This document shows positions 12,673 to 22,346 of a stretch of DNA of 23,036 nucleotides, piece after piece. Source of the stretch: Hyphomonadaceae bacterium UBA2389 (GTDB lineage Bacteria; Pseudomonadota; Alphaproteobacteria; Caulobacterales; Aquidulcibacteraceae); contig DDSN01000052.1 of the NCBI GenBank assembly GCA_002343395.1, positions 1,309 through 24,344 on the forward strand, read 5' to 3'. The stretch's first letter is position 1. The number at the start of each line of letters is the position of its first letter. The notes below the pieces were generated by a model. It made no database searches, was not told where the DNA came from, and saw only the letters and a list, made by a program, of their open reading frames with translations. Both the position numbers and the translations under genes were made by a program.

Positions 12673-13890
12673 GTGCATGCTTTCGCTATGACGCTCCTGA
12701 TAATTGGTAAGACGGACTCACGCGCTATCCTCAAGCCGTTCGGCATCCTCAGTCGTGACCGACTCAACCACACATACGTCGTCGGCGAAACCGGCGTAGG
12801 CAAAACGACGTTCTTGGAAGGCATGCTCCTTCAGGACATCGCGGCGGGAAACGGTTGCATGTTCATTGATCCCCACGGCGATGCGGTCCGCGCTATCGCT
12901 TCTCGCATTCCGGAATCGAAGCGTGCCAATGTCACGCACATCGACCTCTCCGATCCAACGCTCACCATCGGATACAACCCTCTTACCCGCGTCTCCGCGC
13001 CATATCGGCCACTTGTCGCTTCTGGCCTCATGGCCGTCATGAAGAAGATGTGGGCGGACGCCTGGGGCGTGCGCATGGAGCACTTCTTGCGGAACACATT
13101 GCTTGCGCTTCTGGATCAACCCGAGGCGCAACTCCCCGACGTACCCCGCATGCTTGGCGACAAGCGCTTCAGGTATGCCGCTGTCCGCAATATCGAGAAT
13201 GAGCAGGTGCGTGTATTCTGGACAAAAGAGTTCCTCGCATATCCAGAACGTCTCGTGGCCGACGCCATCCAGCCCATTCATAACAAGATCGGCGCGTTTC
13301 TTTCGGACCCGCGCCTTCGTCGCTTCGTTTGTCCCGAAGGGAGGGGCCTTCGCTTTCGTGAGGTGATGGATGAAGGCAAGGTTGTGCTGGTCAACCTCTC
13401 CAAAGGCATTCTTGGTGAGGACAGCGCTTCGACGCTTGGCGGCATGCTCGTGACGGCCGTTGGTCTCGCTGGTCTCTCACGCGCAGACACGTCTATCGCC
13501 AACCGCCGGCCATTCTTCCTATACCTCGACGAGTTTCAGAACGTCACGACACTGGCCATGGTCGAGATGCTGTCAGAGCTACGAAAGTACGGCGTGGGTC
13601 TTGTGATGGCGCATCAATACCTAGCGCAGCTTGAGCCCGACATTCGCCACGCGGTGCTCGGGAACGCGGGCACCATCATCTCGTTTCGTGTTGGCGCAGA
13701 AGACGCCTATGTCATGGCTCGCCAGTTCGAGCCCGTGTTTGAGCCCATCGATCTCATGAACCTTCCCAACCGGCACATGTACCTGCGCCTCATGATCGAC
13801 GGCGCACCGTCAAAGCCATTCAGCGCGGTTACGATTTCTCCTGGCGAGGCGCTTCGATTGCAGGTCGAGCGACAACCGCGCCCCCATTAA
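12673..13890 (+). CDS. VirD4/TraG-like type IV coupling ATPase
   Basis: 405 residues. The opening LLIIGKTDSR...FGILSRDRLNHTYVVGETGVGKTT is the standard start of soluble TraM-recognition/coupling ATPases; Walker A is at ~38-46, then FIDPHGD near 73. Walker B is FFLYLDEFQ near 281-288, and VMAHQYLAQL...VLGNAGTIISFRVG is the conserved sensor region. No N-terminal membrane helices are present, unlike VirD4. It should be a hexameric DNA pump that feeds DNA into a conjugation channel or moves it within the cell. GTG 12673 has GGGAAG 6 bases upstream; ATG 12688 is an equally reasonable start without a ribosome-binding site. It is first in a three-gene unit ending in a second ATPase. Confidence 0.9.
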   Translation: MHAFAMTLLIIGKTDSRAILKPFGILSRDRLNHTYVVGETGVGKTTFLEGMLLQDIAAGNGCMFIDPHGDAVRAIASRIPESKRANVTHIDLSDPTLTIGYNPLTRVSAPYRPLVASGLMAVMKKMWADAWGVRMEHFLRNTLLALLDQPEAQLPDVPRMLGDKRFRYAAVRNIENEQVRVFWTKEFLAYPERLVADAIQPIHNKIGAFLSDPRLRRFVCPEGRGLRFREVMDEGKVVLVNLSKGILGEDSASTLGGMLVTAVGLAGLSRADTSIANRRPFFLYLDEFQNVTTLAMVEMLSELRKYGVGLVMAHQYLAQLEPDIRHAVLGNAGTIISFRVGAEDAYVMARQFEPVFEPIDLMNLPNRHMYLRLMIDGAPSKPFSAVTISPGEALRLQVERQPRPH

Positions 13891-13952
13891 CGATACTGCC
13901 GTTCGTGGCGTCACTTTTGCATGCGCCTTCACCATTTCAAGGGAGGAGCGAC

Positions 13953-14366
13953 ATGCAGCTTAAGGTACGGCGCAGCCAGAAGACCGGCATGCTCGGCAAC
14001 AAAGTTCTGTTTACCCTCGATGTACGGGCTGAACTCACCGGCGAGGAAACGGCGCTTGTTGAACGATACAAGCTCTGGCCGGAAGTGGTCTATTCAAGTG
14101 AGGCGGCCAACGCCAACGCCGAGCGCATGTACGCGGGCAATGTAAGGGCGCTTGGCGCGGTGTTGCTCGACAAGGTCCTGAAGAAGTTCTTCACCATCAA
14201 GGACCTTGTTTCCGGCCAGCACATTGAGTGCAAGGACCTGGGCGAAGTCATCGCCGCAGAAGAGCAGGTGCGAATCGCGTGCGGGAACTTGAAGCAGTAC
14301 ATCGCCATCGCCACCACGTTTGATGGGCGCGAAGAGGTGGTGGAGATCGCGGCAGCTGGCGCGTGA
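13953..14366 (+). CDS. Conserved hypothetical protein of the transfer module
   Basis: 137 residues, function unknown. Soluble, alternating beta strands at the start (MQLKVRRSQKTGM...KVLFTLDVRAEL) with helices in the middle (ANANAERMYAGNVRALGAVLLDKVLKKFF) and again strands at the end (KQYIAIATTFDGREEVVEIAA). No catalytic motif stands out. GGGAGGAG lies 4-5 bases before ATG 13953, a strong start. Its stop overlaps the GTG of the next ATPase (GTGA), so it is co-translated with it and is probably a subunit or adaptor of that ATPase. Confidence 0.8.
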   Translation: MQLKVRRSQKTGMLGNKVLFTLDVRAELTGEETALVERYKLWPEVVYSSEAANANAERMYAGNVRALGAVLLDKVLKKFFTIKDLVSGQHIECKDLGEVIAAEEQVRIACGNLKQYIAIATTFDGREEVVEIAAAGA

Positions 14367-17083
14367 GCGACCTCCTCGGCGACCTTTGGAAGAGCATCGC
14401 GAAAGGATGGCAAGCAGGCGTGAGCGGGCCTTCCCTTGGGCCTTCCGTTGGGCGCGGCCTTTTCTCAAACCCGTTTCTGTCAGAGCAAGACCGCGACGTA
14501 CGCGACCTTCGTACCCTCTACGGCCGCATACAAGACGCATACGCGAACTCGATATTTGTCGATGAAGAGCGGCTTGAAGCGGCGTTGCTCTCCATCTTCC
14601 GGGACGCCTGCGAGGAGGCGGGTACCCGTGACTACCGGCGCGCCGTGTCCATCGGTTATGAACCACTGTCAGCATTGCTTCGCACCGAGTTCTTGGCCTT
14701 CCCCGATCTTGAGGTTGAGGACTTTGCGCGCCTCACGCTTCGTGACCTCACCGAACTTCGCACTTTTTTGCTGCGAAAGGACGCGCAACTGCGCCACGCA
14801 GATGGGGTGTACGAACTCGCGTGCCGCGCTGCTCGTCTCCTCCTGTCCCGCATTCTTGAAGCCTCAGGGGAGGGGCCTGCGACTCCCGGCGGCGGAGCGC
14901 TCCTCCTAGACGCCTCTGCCCTAGATGCGCTTCATGAACCCGCCCAACAGATCGAATACGCGTGGCGGTTGCTATTCGCGGAGGACCTTGAGAAAACGGG
15001 TCTCTTTGAAGAGGTTCGCGCCCAGCTTCGGAACAACACGCTTGCTGCCTGTCGCATCGACCCGGACGATCCGCGCGCGGCAAGCAAGATCGTCGCGCCC
15101 ACACAGGCGAAGGGAAAAACACCGCGCGAACTGGTCACAGGATACCTCGGCAACACGCCGCTAGAAGACCTGTTTGAAGCAGAGGTGCCGATCGCCATCG
15201 GCGACGAGGTCCGTTTCGAGCACACGCACATCTTGGGCGGCTCTGGGCACGGCAAGACTCAGCTTCTGCTTCATCTCATTCACAACGATCTCGCGCGCGA
15301 AGAGGGACCAGGTCTCATTGTCATCGACAGTCAGGGCGATCTGGTTCGCACGTTGTCGCGCCTTGCGCTCTTTGAACCAGGAAGTGCGCTCGCAGATCGC
15401 CTGATTATCATCGATCCAAGCGACATCGAATATCCGGTGGCGCTCAGCCTCTTTGATGTTCCCGAGAACCGCCTTGCTTCGTATGGACCCGCCGAGCGCG
15501 AGCGGCTTTTGAACGGCGCCATCGAAATGTACGAGTATGTCTTTTCCTCGCTACTTGGCGCGGAACTGACGCAGAAACAGGGCGTGATCTTCCGCTTCTT
15601 AGCCCGTCTCATGATGGTGATACCAGGAGCGACGCTTCATACCTTTCTCGACCTCATGGAGCATGGCGAACGATTCCGGCCTCACATGGCCACGCTAGAT
15701 GGCACCGCACGGCGCTTCTTCGACGAGGAGTTCTTTCACCCCTCGTTTGCCGCTACCAAGAAGCAGATTGCCAAGCGTCTCTGGGGCATTCTCGCCAACC
15801 CTGTGTTTGAGCGCATGTTCTCGCAACCCTCCGGGAAGCTCGATTTCTTCGAGGCCATGCAGCAGCGAAAGATCATCTTGATCTCAACTGCTAAGGACGT
15901 GTTGCGCCAGGAAGGAGCCGAGATGTTTGGCCGCTTCCTCATTGCCAAAATCACGCAGGCGGTCATGGAGCGTGCGGCGGTGCCCGTCAGGGAGCGCTCC
16001 CCCACCTTTATCTACATCGACGAGGCGCAAGAGTATGTCGATGAGCACTTGGCGCTGTTGTTGAACCAGGCGCGCAAGTACCACGTGGGGCTTACACTCG
16101 CGCACCAAAACCTCGATCAGCTTCCGCCCACGCTCCGGGCGAGCGTCATGTCGTCCACCAGCGTGAAGCTTGCAGGGGGCGTATCAGCGAAAGACGCGCG
16201 AGCGCTTGCGGAGGATTTCGGCGCTGATCCGGAGTTCTTGCAGTCCATGCGCAAGCGTCGTGGCCGTACCCAGTTTGCCTGTCACGTCCGCAACCAAACG
16301 CCTCGCGCTGTGGCGGTCTCGATTCCGCTCGGGGCTGTTAGCGCGCTGCCACAGCTCTCGGAGGACGAGTTCCAGGCGCTGCTTACGAGCAATCGAGAAC
16401 GTCATTGCGTATCAATCGAGATGCTCAGGGTGGGCATGGGAAAAGCCTTGCTGCCAACCTCGCAAATGGAAGCGACCCTTCCTCCGCAAGACATTGATGC
16501 CGAGGGCTCCCGTACCATCCCGCCACCTGCCCAGGCGACGGCTGTCCCGCGCGAACCGCCGAAACCTCGCGACGCGTATATTACCGGCCAAGGCGGCAAG
16601 GAGCACAAATACCTCCAACACCTCATGCGGGCGGCCGCGCACGAACGCGGTTTCAAAGCTGACATTGAGTTTGAGATCGCGGGTGGTTCCGTCGATGTGG
16701 CTATTGAGGGCAGGGGCAAGCGCATTGCGTGCGAAGTCTCGATTACCACCGACGCCGAGCATGAGGGTGGTAACATTGCGAAGTGTCTTGCAGCCGGTTT
16801 CAACCCGGTATGGCTGGTAGTGCTCACCTCACGCCGCAAGAACGCGCTCGCGAAGATCATGCAGTCAAAGTTCCCCGGCGCACCGGTATCGGTGCTCACG
16901 GCGGAGGAGGCGCTCCAAACGCTTGATGAGGTTGGCGTCCCGGCCGAGGAGGCTACCAAAACCGTCCGGGGCTACGCGGTCAAAGTGCGTCACGGCGATT
17001 TGGGCCCCGAAGAGGCAAGGCGCCGCCGCGATGCGGTGGCGGGTGTGCTGGCGAAGTCGCTCAGGACGCCAAAAGCGGATTGA
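14363..17083 (+). CDS. VirD4/TraG-like ATPase with C-terminal PD-(D/E)XK-like nuclease domain
   Basis: 906 residues. A helical N-terminal region (~1-270) precedes the ATPase core: HILGGSGHGKTQ (Walker A, ~290-299), LIVIDSQGD near 325, TFIYIDEAQEY (Walker B, ~548-557), then LTLAHQNLDQLPPTLRASV, the same sensor layout as the ATPase at 12673. A proline-rich linker (~715-740) leads to a last domain (~745-860): KYLQHLMRAAAHERGF, VDVAIEGRGKRIACEVS, GGNIAKCLAAGFNPVWLVV. This has the D-x(n)-ExX arrangement of PD-(D/E)XK nucleases, with Ser where the catalytic Lys usually sits (CEVS). It may bind or process DNA during transfer. GTG start, translationally coupled to the upstream small gene. Confidence 0.85.
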   Translation: MSDLLGDLWKSIAKGWQAGVSGPSLGPSVGRGLFSNPFLSEQDRDVRDLRTLYGRIQDAYANSIFVDEERLEAALLSIFRDACEEAGTRDYRRAVSIGYEPLSALLRTEFLAFPDLEVEDFARLTLRDLTELRTFLLRKDAQLRHADGVYELACRAARLLLSRILEASGEGPATPGGGALLLDASALDALHEPAQQIEYAWRLLFAEDLEKTGLFEEVRAQLRNNTLAACRIDPDDPRAASKIVAPTQAKGKTPRELVTGYLGNTPLEDLFEAEVPIAIGDEVRFEHTHILGGSGHGKTQLLLHLIHNDLAREEGPGLIVIDSQGDLVRTLSRLALFEPGSALADRLIIIDPSDIEYPVALSLFDVPENRLASYGPAERERLLNGAIEMYEYVFSSLLGAELTQKQGVIFRFLARLMMVIPGATLHTFLDLMEHGERFRPHMATLDGTARRFFDEEFFHPSFAATKKQIAKRLWGILANPVFERMFSQPSGKLDFFEAMQQRKIILISTAKDVLRQEGAEMFGRFLIAKITQAVMERAAVPVRERSPTFIYIDEAQEYVDEHLALLLNQARKYHVGLTLAHQNLDQLPPTLRASVMSSTSVKLAGGVSAKDARALAEDFGADPEFLQSMRKRRGRTQFACHVRNQTPRAVAVSIPLGAVSALPQLSEDEFQALLTSNRERHCVSIEMLRVGMGKALLPTSQMEATLPPQDIDAEGSRTIPPPAQATAVPREPPKPRDAYITGQGGKEHKYLQHLMRAAAHERGFKADIEFEIAGGSVDVAIEGRGKRIACEVSITTDAEHEGGNIAKCLAAGFNPVWLVVLTSRRKNALAKIMQSKFPGAPVSVLTAEEALQTLDEVGVPAEEATKTVRGYAVKVRHGDLGPEEARRRRDAVAGVLAKSLRTPKAD

Positions 17084-17744
17084 TTGGCCCGAAACGGTCG
17101 CGCGGCTCTCTCGCGGCGACTGTCCGATTAGCGCCCGAAGTAGGACAACTCCCGCCCACCATCGCTTTGCGCAGTCGAGGGAGCTTACCGGGTTCCCCGA
17201 ACCTCGATGCGGAAACCGGACGCACTGTCGGCTGGCTGGTGCGAGCACGCCAGGTCGCCAAGATCAGGATCTGAGCGGCGGGAAGCAGCGCCGAGGCGTG
17301 AGCCGGCGCGCGGTCCGTCTTGCAGCAAGCGCCCGAGCCGCCCGATCGCTGAAGCCGCTTTGACGCTTGCGAAACGGAACCCTACGGCTCCACGCTCGTC
17401 TTCCCCGCGCAACCTGGGTCTCGCTGGGGACGGCGGAGCCGACCCTTGCCCTCGCCAGCGGCGTGTTTGGATTGCCGGCGCACCTGTGCGAAAGCTCTAG
17501 TCTAGCCCATGCCCATCCCAGACTGATAGTCGGGCTCGGCGAGCGAAGGGGCTCATTTCCCCCGTTTGCAACCATCTCGGACGGCATCATGCCAGCGTAT
17601 TTCTTCTTCCACGCATAGTACGTCCCCATTCTGGCTCCCAATGAGGGAACGTTGAGGAGTGGATCACCCTAACCCCGATCCGGGGTCGCACAAGAAGCGC
17701 GTGATACATCGTCGCAGAAATTGGTCTACGTCACCCTAACCTCA
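17084..17744. other. Degenerate non-coding stretch, probable element edge
   Basis: About 660 bases between the last transfer gene and the RHS locus. Open frames exist on both strands but lack start signals and coding bias. It contains a transposase scrap (17573-17641), a short hairpin at 17672-17686, and a 10-base direct repeat TCACCCTAAC at 17664 and 17731. It looks like a decayed insertion zone and may mark the right edge of the mobile region. Confidence 0.5.
17573..17641 (-). pseudogene. Remnant of IS3-type transposase OrfA
   Basis: A run of about 20 residues, RMGTYYAWKKKYAGMMPSEM, matches the end of the helix-turn-helix of IS3-family OrfA proteins (ATYYxWKxKYGGM-x-S). Neither the upstream helices nor the downstream leucine zipper is present, so it is a truncated relic. 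Confidence 0.45.
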
Positions 17745-18053
17745 CTACGAGGAGCAGCGAATCAAAAAGAAGATAAGAAACGCGATAGCGAATACAGTGA
17801 TGGCCAACCTCGGAAAATTCGGCCCACGCTCTTGGAGCAGCACTTTGTGTGACTGCGTCGTTTTGATTGTCGCTCCCCAGAACTGGATCGAAAAGCCCGC
17901 GATCAGTCCCAGAAAGAGCAAATCGTAGATGATGGGGCCATGACGCCCACCAAAGACCTCAAACTCCAAAAATGCCCCAATGGCGGCTGTTATCAGCAAC
18001 ACCCAACCGATCAAACTGATGATCGTCGCGCGGTCCAATCTCTTGCGTCCCAT
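17745..18053 (-). CDS. Small three-helix membrane protein, candidate RHS immunity protein
   Basis: 102 residues with three hydrophobic segments: about 11-28 (IISLIGWVLLITAAIGAF), 42-60 (IYDLLFLGLIAGFSIQFWG) and 83-98 (LAITVFAIAFLIFFLI). Basic ends suggest a cytoplasmic N-terminus. No family recognised. Its ATG comes 2 bases after the RHS stop codon, the position where immunity genes of polymorphic toxins sit, and the RHS tip contains hydrophobic segments, so a membrane-embedded immunity protein is plausible. That role is inference from position; a simple downstream gene is the alternative. Confidence 0.7.
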   Translation of the reverse strand: MGRKRLDRATIISLIGWVLLITAAIGAFLEFEVFGGRHGPIIYDLLFLGLIAGFSIQFWGATIKTTQSHKVLLQERGPNFPRLAITVFAIAFLIFFLIRCSS

Positions 18054-18055
18054 GC

Positions 18056-21000
18056 CTACTCACAAATATCTGGGTTGGCTCCGCCTTGAGAGCGAAAATG
18101 CGCTATCGTGTCCTGCAACGCATTCGAGGCCGTCGGCGTGATTGCTGGATTCAAATTCAGTCCCGCCATAATCACGCTGGCAGCGGCGAAGTTGATAGCA
18201 TCCTGCCGATGCCCATTCGCGGCCAGTGCTCCGTAACCTACATACGACATGAAACCGCCCGTGCTGGCCATTGCGGCCCCTTGTGTGGCAAGGAACCTGC
18301 CGGAAATAGCGACAGGTGGTCTGCGATCCGCCTGCAGAGCGAGTCCCAGAACCATCCCTAACCCTCCTGCATTTTGCATAGAATCGCCTACTGCAATCAT
18401 CCCCTTCCATCGATCGACTTGTTCTTGCGTCGGACATTGGAAGCCTGGGTCGCCAGCTTCGGGCGGGGCGGCTTCCCACACGCGCCCGTCGTCATTTGGC
18501 GGAAGCCGCGGCAAGCGCGTCAAACGATCACTCAGTTCGCCGTTGTAGTTCTGCGTGTAGGGTCCGCGCGGTCGCCCGAATGGATTGAGCGGGTCGGTAG
18601 CGCAGTCATCGGTGACGAGACACCCGCCGGTCACGGTGATCGTCTCGTTTTTGCCGGAGTCGGATCTTCTCTGCGTTCCCAGCGGATCGACGAAGTTCAC
18701 GGGATCGCCGCCGACATAGGCGTAGAGGTTCATGCCGCCCGCGTGCAAAATCGGATCGCTTTGCAGGAAGCGGCCGAGGCTCGGCGCGTAGGCGCGCGCC
18801 TTGTAATGATAGAGTCCTGCTTCGCCGATCCACATTTGCCCGGTGTATTGGAAGCGCCCCGCATTGCCCGCGCCCGGCTGGCCGTAGTCGTCATAGGTGT
18901 TGGGCGCGCCGACGATGGCGCCCGCGCTATTGGTCTCGGCGATCACCGAGCCCAGCTGATCCTGGATGAACCAGCGCCGGTCGCTCACGCCCGCGCCTTC
19001 GTAGCGGACCAAGGGCTCATCCATTCCCGGCCCATGCACATAGCGGCGGAGCAAGACATTGGTTCCGCTGTACTCGGCGATCGCGTCGAGCCCATCATAG
19101 AGAAACCGCGCCGTGACCGCACCGCCCGTGTTGGTCGTCTGATAAAGCCTCCCAGCCGGATCGTAGGAAAGCGTCGCGGTGCCTGCGCTGGTGAGCCGGT
19201 TGAAGGCGTCGTATCCGTAAGTGGCGCTGCCCGTGGCGGTGAGATTGCCGCGCGCATCGTAGGCGAAGTTCGAGCCGCCGACATTGGCATACTGATTGCG
19301 CCCGTTCGGGGTGTAGCTGACCGCGCTGATCGCGGGCTGGGTCCAATCGTATTGGCTGTTGACGCCAGTGCGCGTCAGCGCCTGACCGGCGGCGTTGTAC
19401 GTGAAGCCCACCGTTTGGTCGTAGGTCGTTCCCGAGAGATTCTGCTGCAAACTCGAAAGCCGCGAGGCGGCGTCGAAACTGTAGGTGGTCGCCGCGCCCG
19501 CGCCGCCCGCGCGGCTGATCGAGGTGCGGCGGCCAAGATTGTCGTAGGTGTAGGTGGCCAGCACGCCCGCGCCGGACGCCGCGCCATTCTCGCGGATGGC
19601 GGTGACGGCGTTGGCGAGGTCGTAATCGTATTGGGCATAAAGATCGCCCTCGGGCCAAGTGATGCGGGTGCGGCGGCCAGCGAGGTCGTATTGATAGCTG
19701 ATCGTGTGTGTGGCCCCGTTCGCCACCCGCGTGGCGCTGGTGTTGCGCGACAGCTGATCGTAAGCGAAGGAGAGTGTGTGCGTCCCCACATAGGCGGTTT
19801 GGGTCAAGCGCGAGAAATTGTCGTAGGCGCTGGTGACATCGCTGGTGCCGCTGGGCGCATCCATCAGCGTCGCACGGGAGAGATTATCGTAGGTGAAATT
19901 GATCAGCCCGCCATCGCGCAAGCGGCGCTGGGTAACCAGGTTATTGGCGTTGTAGGTGAATTGTTCGTAGTCGGTCGTGCTTGAGCCGCCGCCTGAGGCG
20001 TTCGGAAAGCGCATCTTCAGCAGCCGGTCGATGCCGTCATATTCGTAAGTGGTGACATTGCCATTGGCGTCGGTGAGGGTCGCGACTTCGCCATTCAAGG
20101 TGAAGGTTTGCGACATCGTTGTTTGCTGCAACGCAGTCCCGTAACCCGTCTGCACCTGGATCACGCGATCGGCGAGATCATAGATGTTGCGGGTGATGCG
20201 GTCGGGGCCGTTTGCGCCTTGCGTCGATAGCGTGCAGGCCGACGAAGGCAGCGAGCCGAACACGGCTGGGTTCATCCGCACTGCCGTGCAATCGGGCTTA
20301 TTGGCGTTGTCGTAGCCATATTGCACAAGCGCTTGGGTGACGCCGCCAACCACGAGGCTTTCACGCGTGCGCCGCCCCACGGCGTCGTAGGTCAAGCTCA
20401 TGGTCTCAAGCGACGAGAACGCCGACCAATCAGAGTCAGACTGAGAGTTGACCGTGCCCTGTTCAACTGACGTGACTTGGCCATCCGTATTGAAGGTGAA
20501 GCGCGCCGCGCGATGTTTCAGCGACCCCGCGCCATCGGGGTCGGGGCCAATCACGCCGATGCGTTGGCGGCCATTGTCGTAGCGCACGCGGGTTGTGTCG
20601 GCGGTTCCGGAAAGCGGGCCGTCCACAGTGAGCAAATTGCCAATATCGTCGTATGTCGCGGCGGCCGTCGCGGTCAGCGCGCCATCGCCGGAGCCGCTTG
20701 ATGTTTGGGTCACCAGCCGGTTGTTGGTGCCGTAGGTGATCGTAGTGCGTGTTTCATCCGCCGCGCCCGCCGCGCAAGCCGAACCCGTCCAAGCCGACGT
20801 GGCGCAACTCGAAATCTGAGAAAGCCGCCAGACTGAAGTTGACGCGGCCGTCGGCGATCCGCCGGGCGACTGAATGTAGGAGGCCGTGACTTGGCTATAG
20901 GTGTAGCGCGTCTGCGGCCGGGGCAGCGCTCCCGCGCCATCGGGGTCCGGCGCGGTGACGGTTAGCGCGCCCCCATGCGCGGCGTCGTATGTGTAGTCGG

Positions 21001-22312
21001 TGGTGTTGCCGAGCGCGTCCGCAGTCGAGGTGGGAAGATTGCAAGTGACGGGATTGGCGCAGGTCGCTGGATACGCGGCGGTCGTGATTCCGGCGCCCAG
21101 TGCTCCGCCGAGCGCATTCTGGTGCTCGCGGACCTCCGTCACATTGCCACGCGCATCGTGCGCGTAGCTTGTATAGTTTCCTAGTGGCTCCAAGTCGTTC
21201 TGGAGACGGCCAAGGGAATCATAGGTGTACTGGTAGGCTGCGCCCGTTCCATCTTGATGGGCAGTGATGCGCGCGATGCTCAGATTCGAGAAAAATAGTC
21301 TGACCCGTGATGCTGGATCGGTAACGGTCGTCTGACGCACCGCCCCGGTGTCTTGGTAGGTGTAGGTCCAAGTCCCAACGCCGTTGTTCACGGAGCCGAC
21401 CAAGCCGCTTCCGTCATAGGCAATCGTAATGTTGTCGGTCGCACTCGATGGCCAGCGCACGCCAGTAATGCGGTTCGACGTAATGGCATAGCGCATCACT
21501 CGCCCGAGCGCGTCGGTCACCGTCTGAAAGCCGCTGCCATATCCAAATGTCAGACTGAGCCAGGGTCGCGTGAAGCCGCTGCACCCGTTGGCGGTCGGCG
21601 CGCAATAGTCGATGGCGTTGTTGATCGCCGTGACCTTGATCAGTTGCAGACCAGTCGCGTCGGCTGTGTTCGAGGCATACTGAAAGCTCAGCTGGTAGCC
21701 GAGATTGTTGTTCACCGATTGCAACCGGTGCGCCAGAAACGGCGCGGCGGAAAGCTGTGTGTAGGTGAAGGTCAGCCGCTCGCCAGACGGCATGGTCATT
21801 TGCGTGACCCGGCCCTCATTGGCTTGCGTCGGCTGGGTTGAGGCTAATCCCTTGTCGTAAAGCGCAACGACGCCGCTTGCTGTGGTGTAGGTGTAGATGT
21901 TCGAGGCGAACGTGAGCGTTCCGCCGCGCCCTTCGTTGGAGGTGTAGTTGGAGCCCGACTGCGTAAACGTCTCGGACGCGCCCAACAGCGTAACCGTGAA
22001 CGCCGTACCGCTCGAATTGATGGTGCCAGTGACGTTATCGCGCCAGTCCTGGATGCTGGAATCATAGGTGCGTTGATAGACAAGGCCCCCTGAGCCCGGT
22101 TGTCCAACTGATGCCGATGGCGACGACAAGAACAACGCGCCGCGAATAAGATCGACGCCATTTCCGTCAATGGAATTCTGCGTCGCCGGAGGTGGGACGG
22201 ATTGCGCCAGGGCAGTGTGCGAAAACGCACACATCACGAGCGCGGCGGCCAGAGCGATCCATCCGCGACTTGAGCGAAGCAAAATACGAGGACGTTGTGG
22301 ACTAGGCGCCAT
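18056..22312 (-). CDS. Secreted RHS/YD-repeat protein with variable C-terminal tip
   Basis: 1418 residues. A Sec signal peptide (IALAAALVMCAFSHTALA, cut before QSVPP) is followed by a DUF6531-like start (GNGVDLIRGALFLSSPSASVGQPG) and then a long array of YD repeats (forms of YDxxGRL) over roughly residues 100-1100. The RHS core closes with DQLGSVIAETN, GLYHYKARAYAPSLGRFLQSDPI and NLYAYVGGDPVNFVDPLG, the conserved cage end. The ~207 residues after DPLG (18056-18678) are the tip, with hydrophobic runs GGLGMVLGLALQA and AMASTGGFMSYVGYGALAA. RHS cages enclose a toxin released at the target. ATG 22312 is chosen for AAGGA 6 bases upstream and the signal peptide. No motif identifies the tip's activity. 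Confidence 0.9.
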   Translation of the reverse strand: MAPSPQRPRILLRSSRGWIALAAALVMCAFSHTALAQSVPPPATQNSIDGNGVDLIRGALFLSSPSASVGQPGSGGLVYQRTYDSSIQDWRDNVTGTINSSGTAFTVTLLGASETFTQSGSNYTSNEGRGGTLTFASNIYTYTTASGVVALYDKGLASTQPTQANEGRVTQMTMPSGERLTFTYTQLSAAPFLAHRLQSVNNNLGYQLSFQYASNTADATGLQLIKVTAINNAIDYCAPTANGCSGFTRPWLSLTFGYGSGFQTVTDALGRVMRYAITSNRITGVRWPSSATDNITIAYDGSGLVGSVNNGVGTWTYTYQDTGAVRQTTVTDPASRVRLFFSNLSIARITAHQDGTGAAYQYTYDSLGRLQNDLEPLGNYTSYAHDARGNVTEVREHQNALGGALGAGITTAAYPATCANPVTCNLPTSTADALGNTTDYTYDAAHGGALTVTAPDPDGAGALPRPQTRYTYSQVTASYIQSPGGSPTAASTSVWRLSQISSCATSAWTGSACAAGAADETRTTITYGTNNRLVTQTSSGSGDGALTATAAATYDDIGNLLTVDGPLSGTADTTRVRYDNGRQRIGVIGPDPDGAGSLKHRAARFTFNTDGQVTSVEQGTVNSQSDSDWSAFSSLETMSLTYDAVGRRTRESLVVGGVTQALVQYGYDNANKPDCTAVRMNPAVFGSLPSSACTLSTQGANGPDRITRNIYDLADRVIQVQTGYGTALQQTTMSQTFTLNGEVATLTDANGNVTTYEYDGIDRLLKMRFPNASGGGSSTTDYEQFTYNANNLVTQRRLRDGGLINFTYDNLSRATLMDAPSGTSDVTSAYDNFSRLTQTAYVGTHTLSFAYDQLSRNTSATRVANGATHTISYQYDLAGRRTRITWPEGDLYAQYDYDLANAVTAIRENGAASGAGVLATYTYDNLGRRTSISRAGGAGAATTYSFDAASRLSSLQQNLSGTTYDQTVGFTYNAAGQALTRTGVNSQYDWTQPAISAVSYTPNGRNQYANVGGSNFAYDARGNLTATGSATYGYDAFNRLTSAGTATLSYDPAGRLYQTTNTGGAVTARFLYDGLDAIAEYSGTNVLLRRYVHGPGMDEPLVRYEGAGVSDRRWFIQDQLGSVIAETNSAGAIVGAPNTYDDYGQPGAGNAGRFQYTGQMWIGEAGLYHYKARAYAPSLGRFLQSDPILHAGGMNLYAYVGGDPVNFVDPLGTQRRSDSGKNETITVTGGCLVTDDCATDPLNPFGRPRGPYTQNYNGELSDRLTRLPRLPPNDDGRVWEAAPPEAGDPGFQCPTQEQVDRWKGMIAVGDSMQNAGGLGMVLGLALQADRRPPVAISGRFLATQGAAMASTGGFMSYVGYGALAANGHRQDAINFAAASVIMAGLNLNPAITPTASNALQDTIAHFRSQGGANPDICE

Positions 22313-22346
22313 GGGCGATCCTTCCATCGTCGTGCTTGACAGGTGC

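Noticed and set aside
17264..17641. 125-residue minus-strand open frame as a full transposase
   Set aside because: Only the first ~23 residues resemble IS3 OrfA; the rest is Arg/Pro-rich without similarity, so only a remnant is reported.
17664..17740. Ten-base direct repeat TCACCCTAAC at 17664 and 17731 as possible target-site duplication
   Set aside because: The 57 bases between the copies contain no element or terminal inverted repeats; chance or decay is as likely.
18374..19984. A 536-residue open frame on the plus strand inside the RHS gene
   Set aside because: It is the antisense shadow of the YD-repeat coding sequence: no ribosome-binding site, no recognisable domain, and its regular Val/Gly/Ala pattern mirrors the repeats on the other strand.
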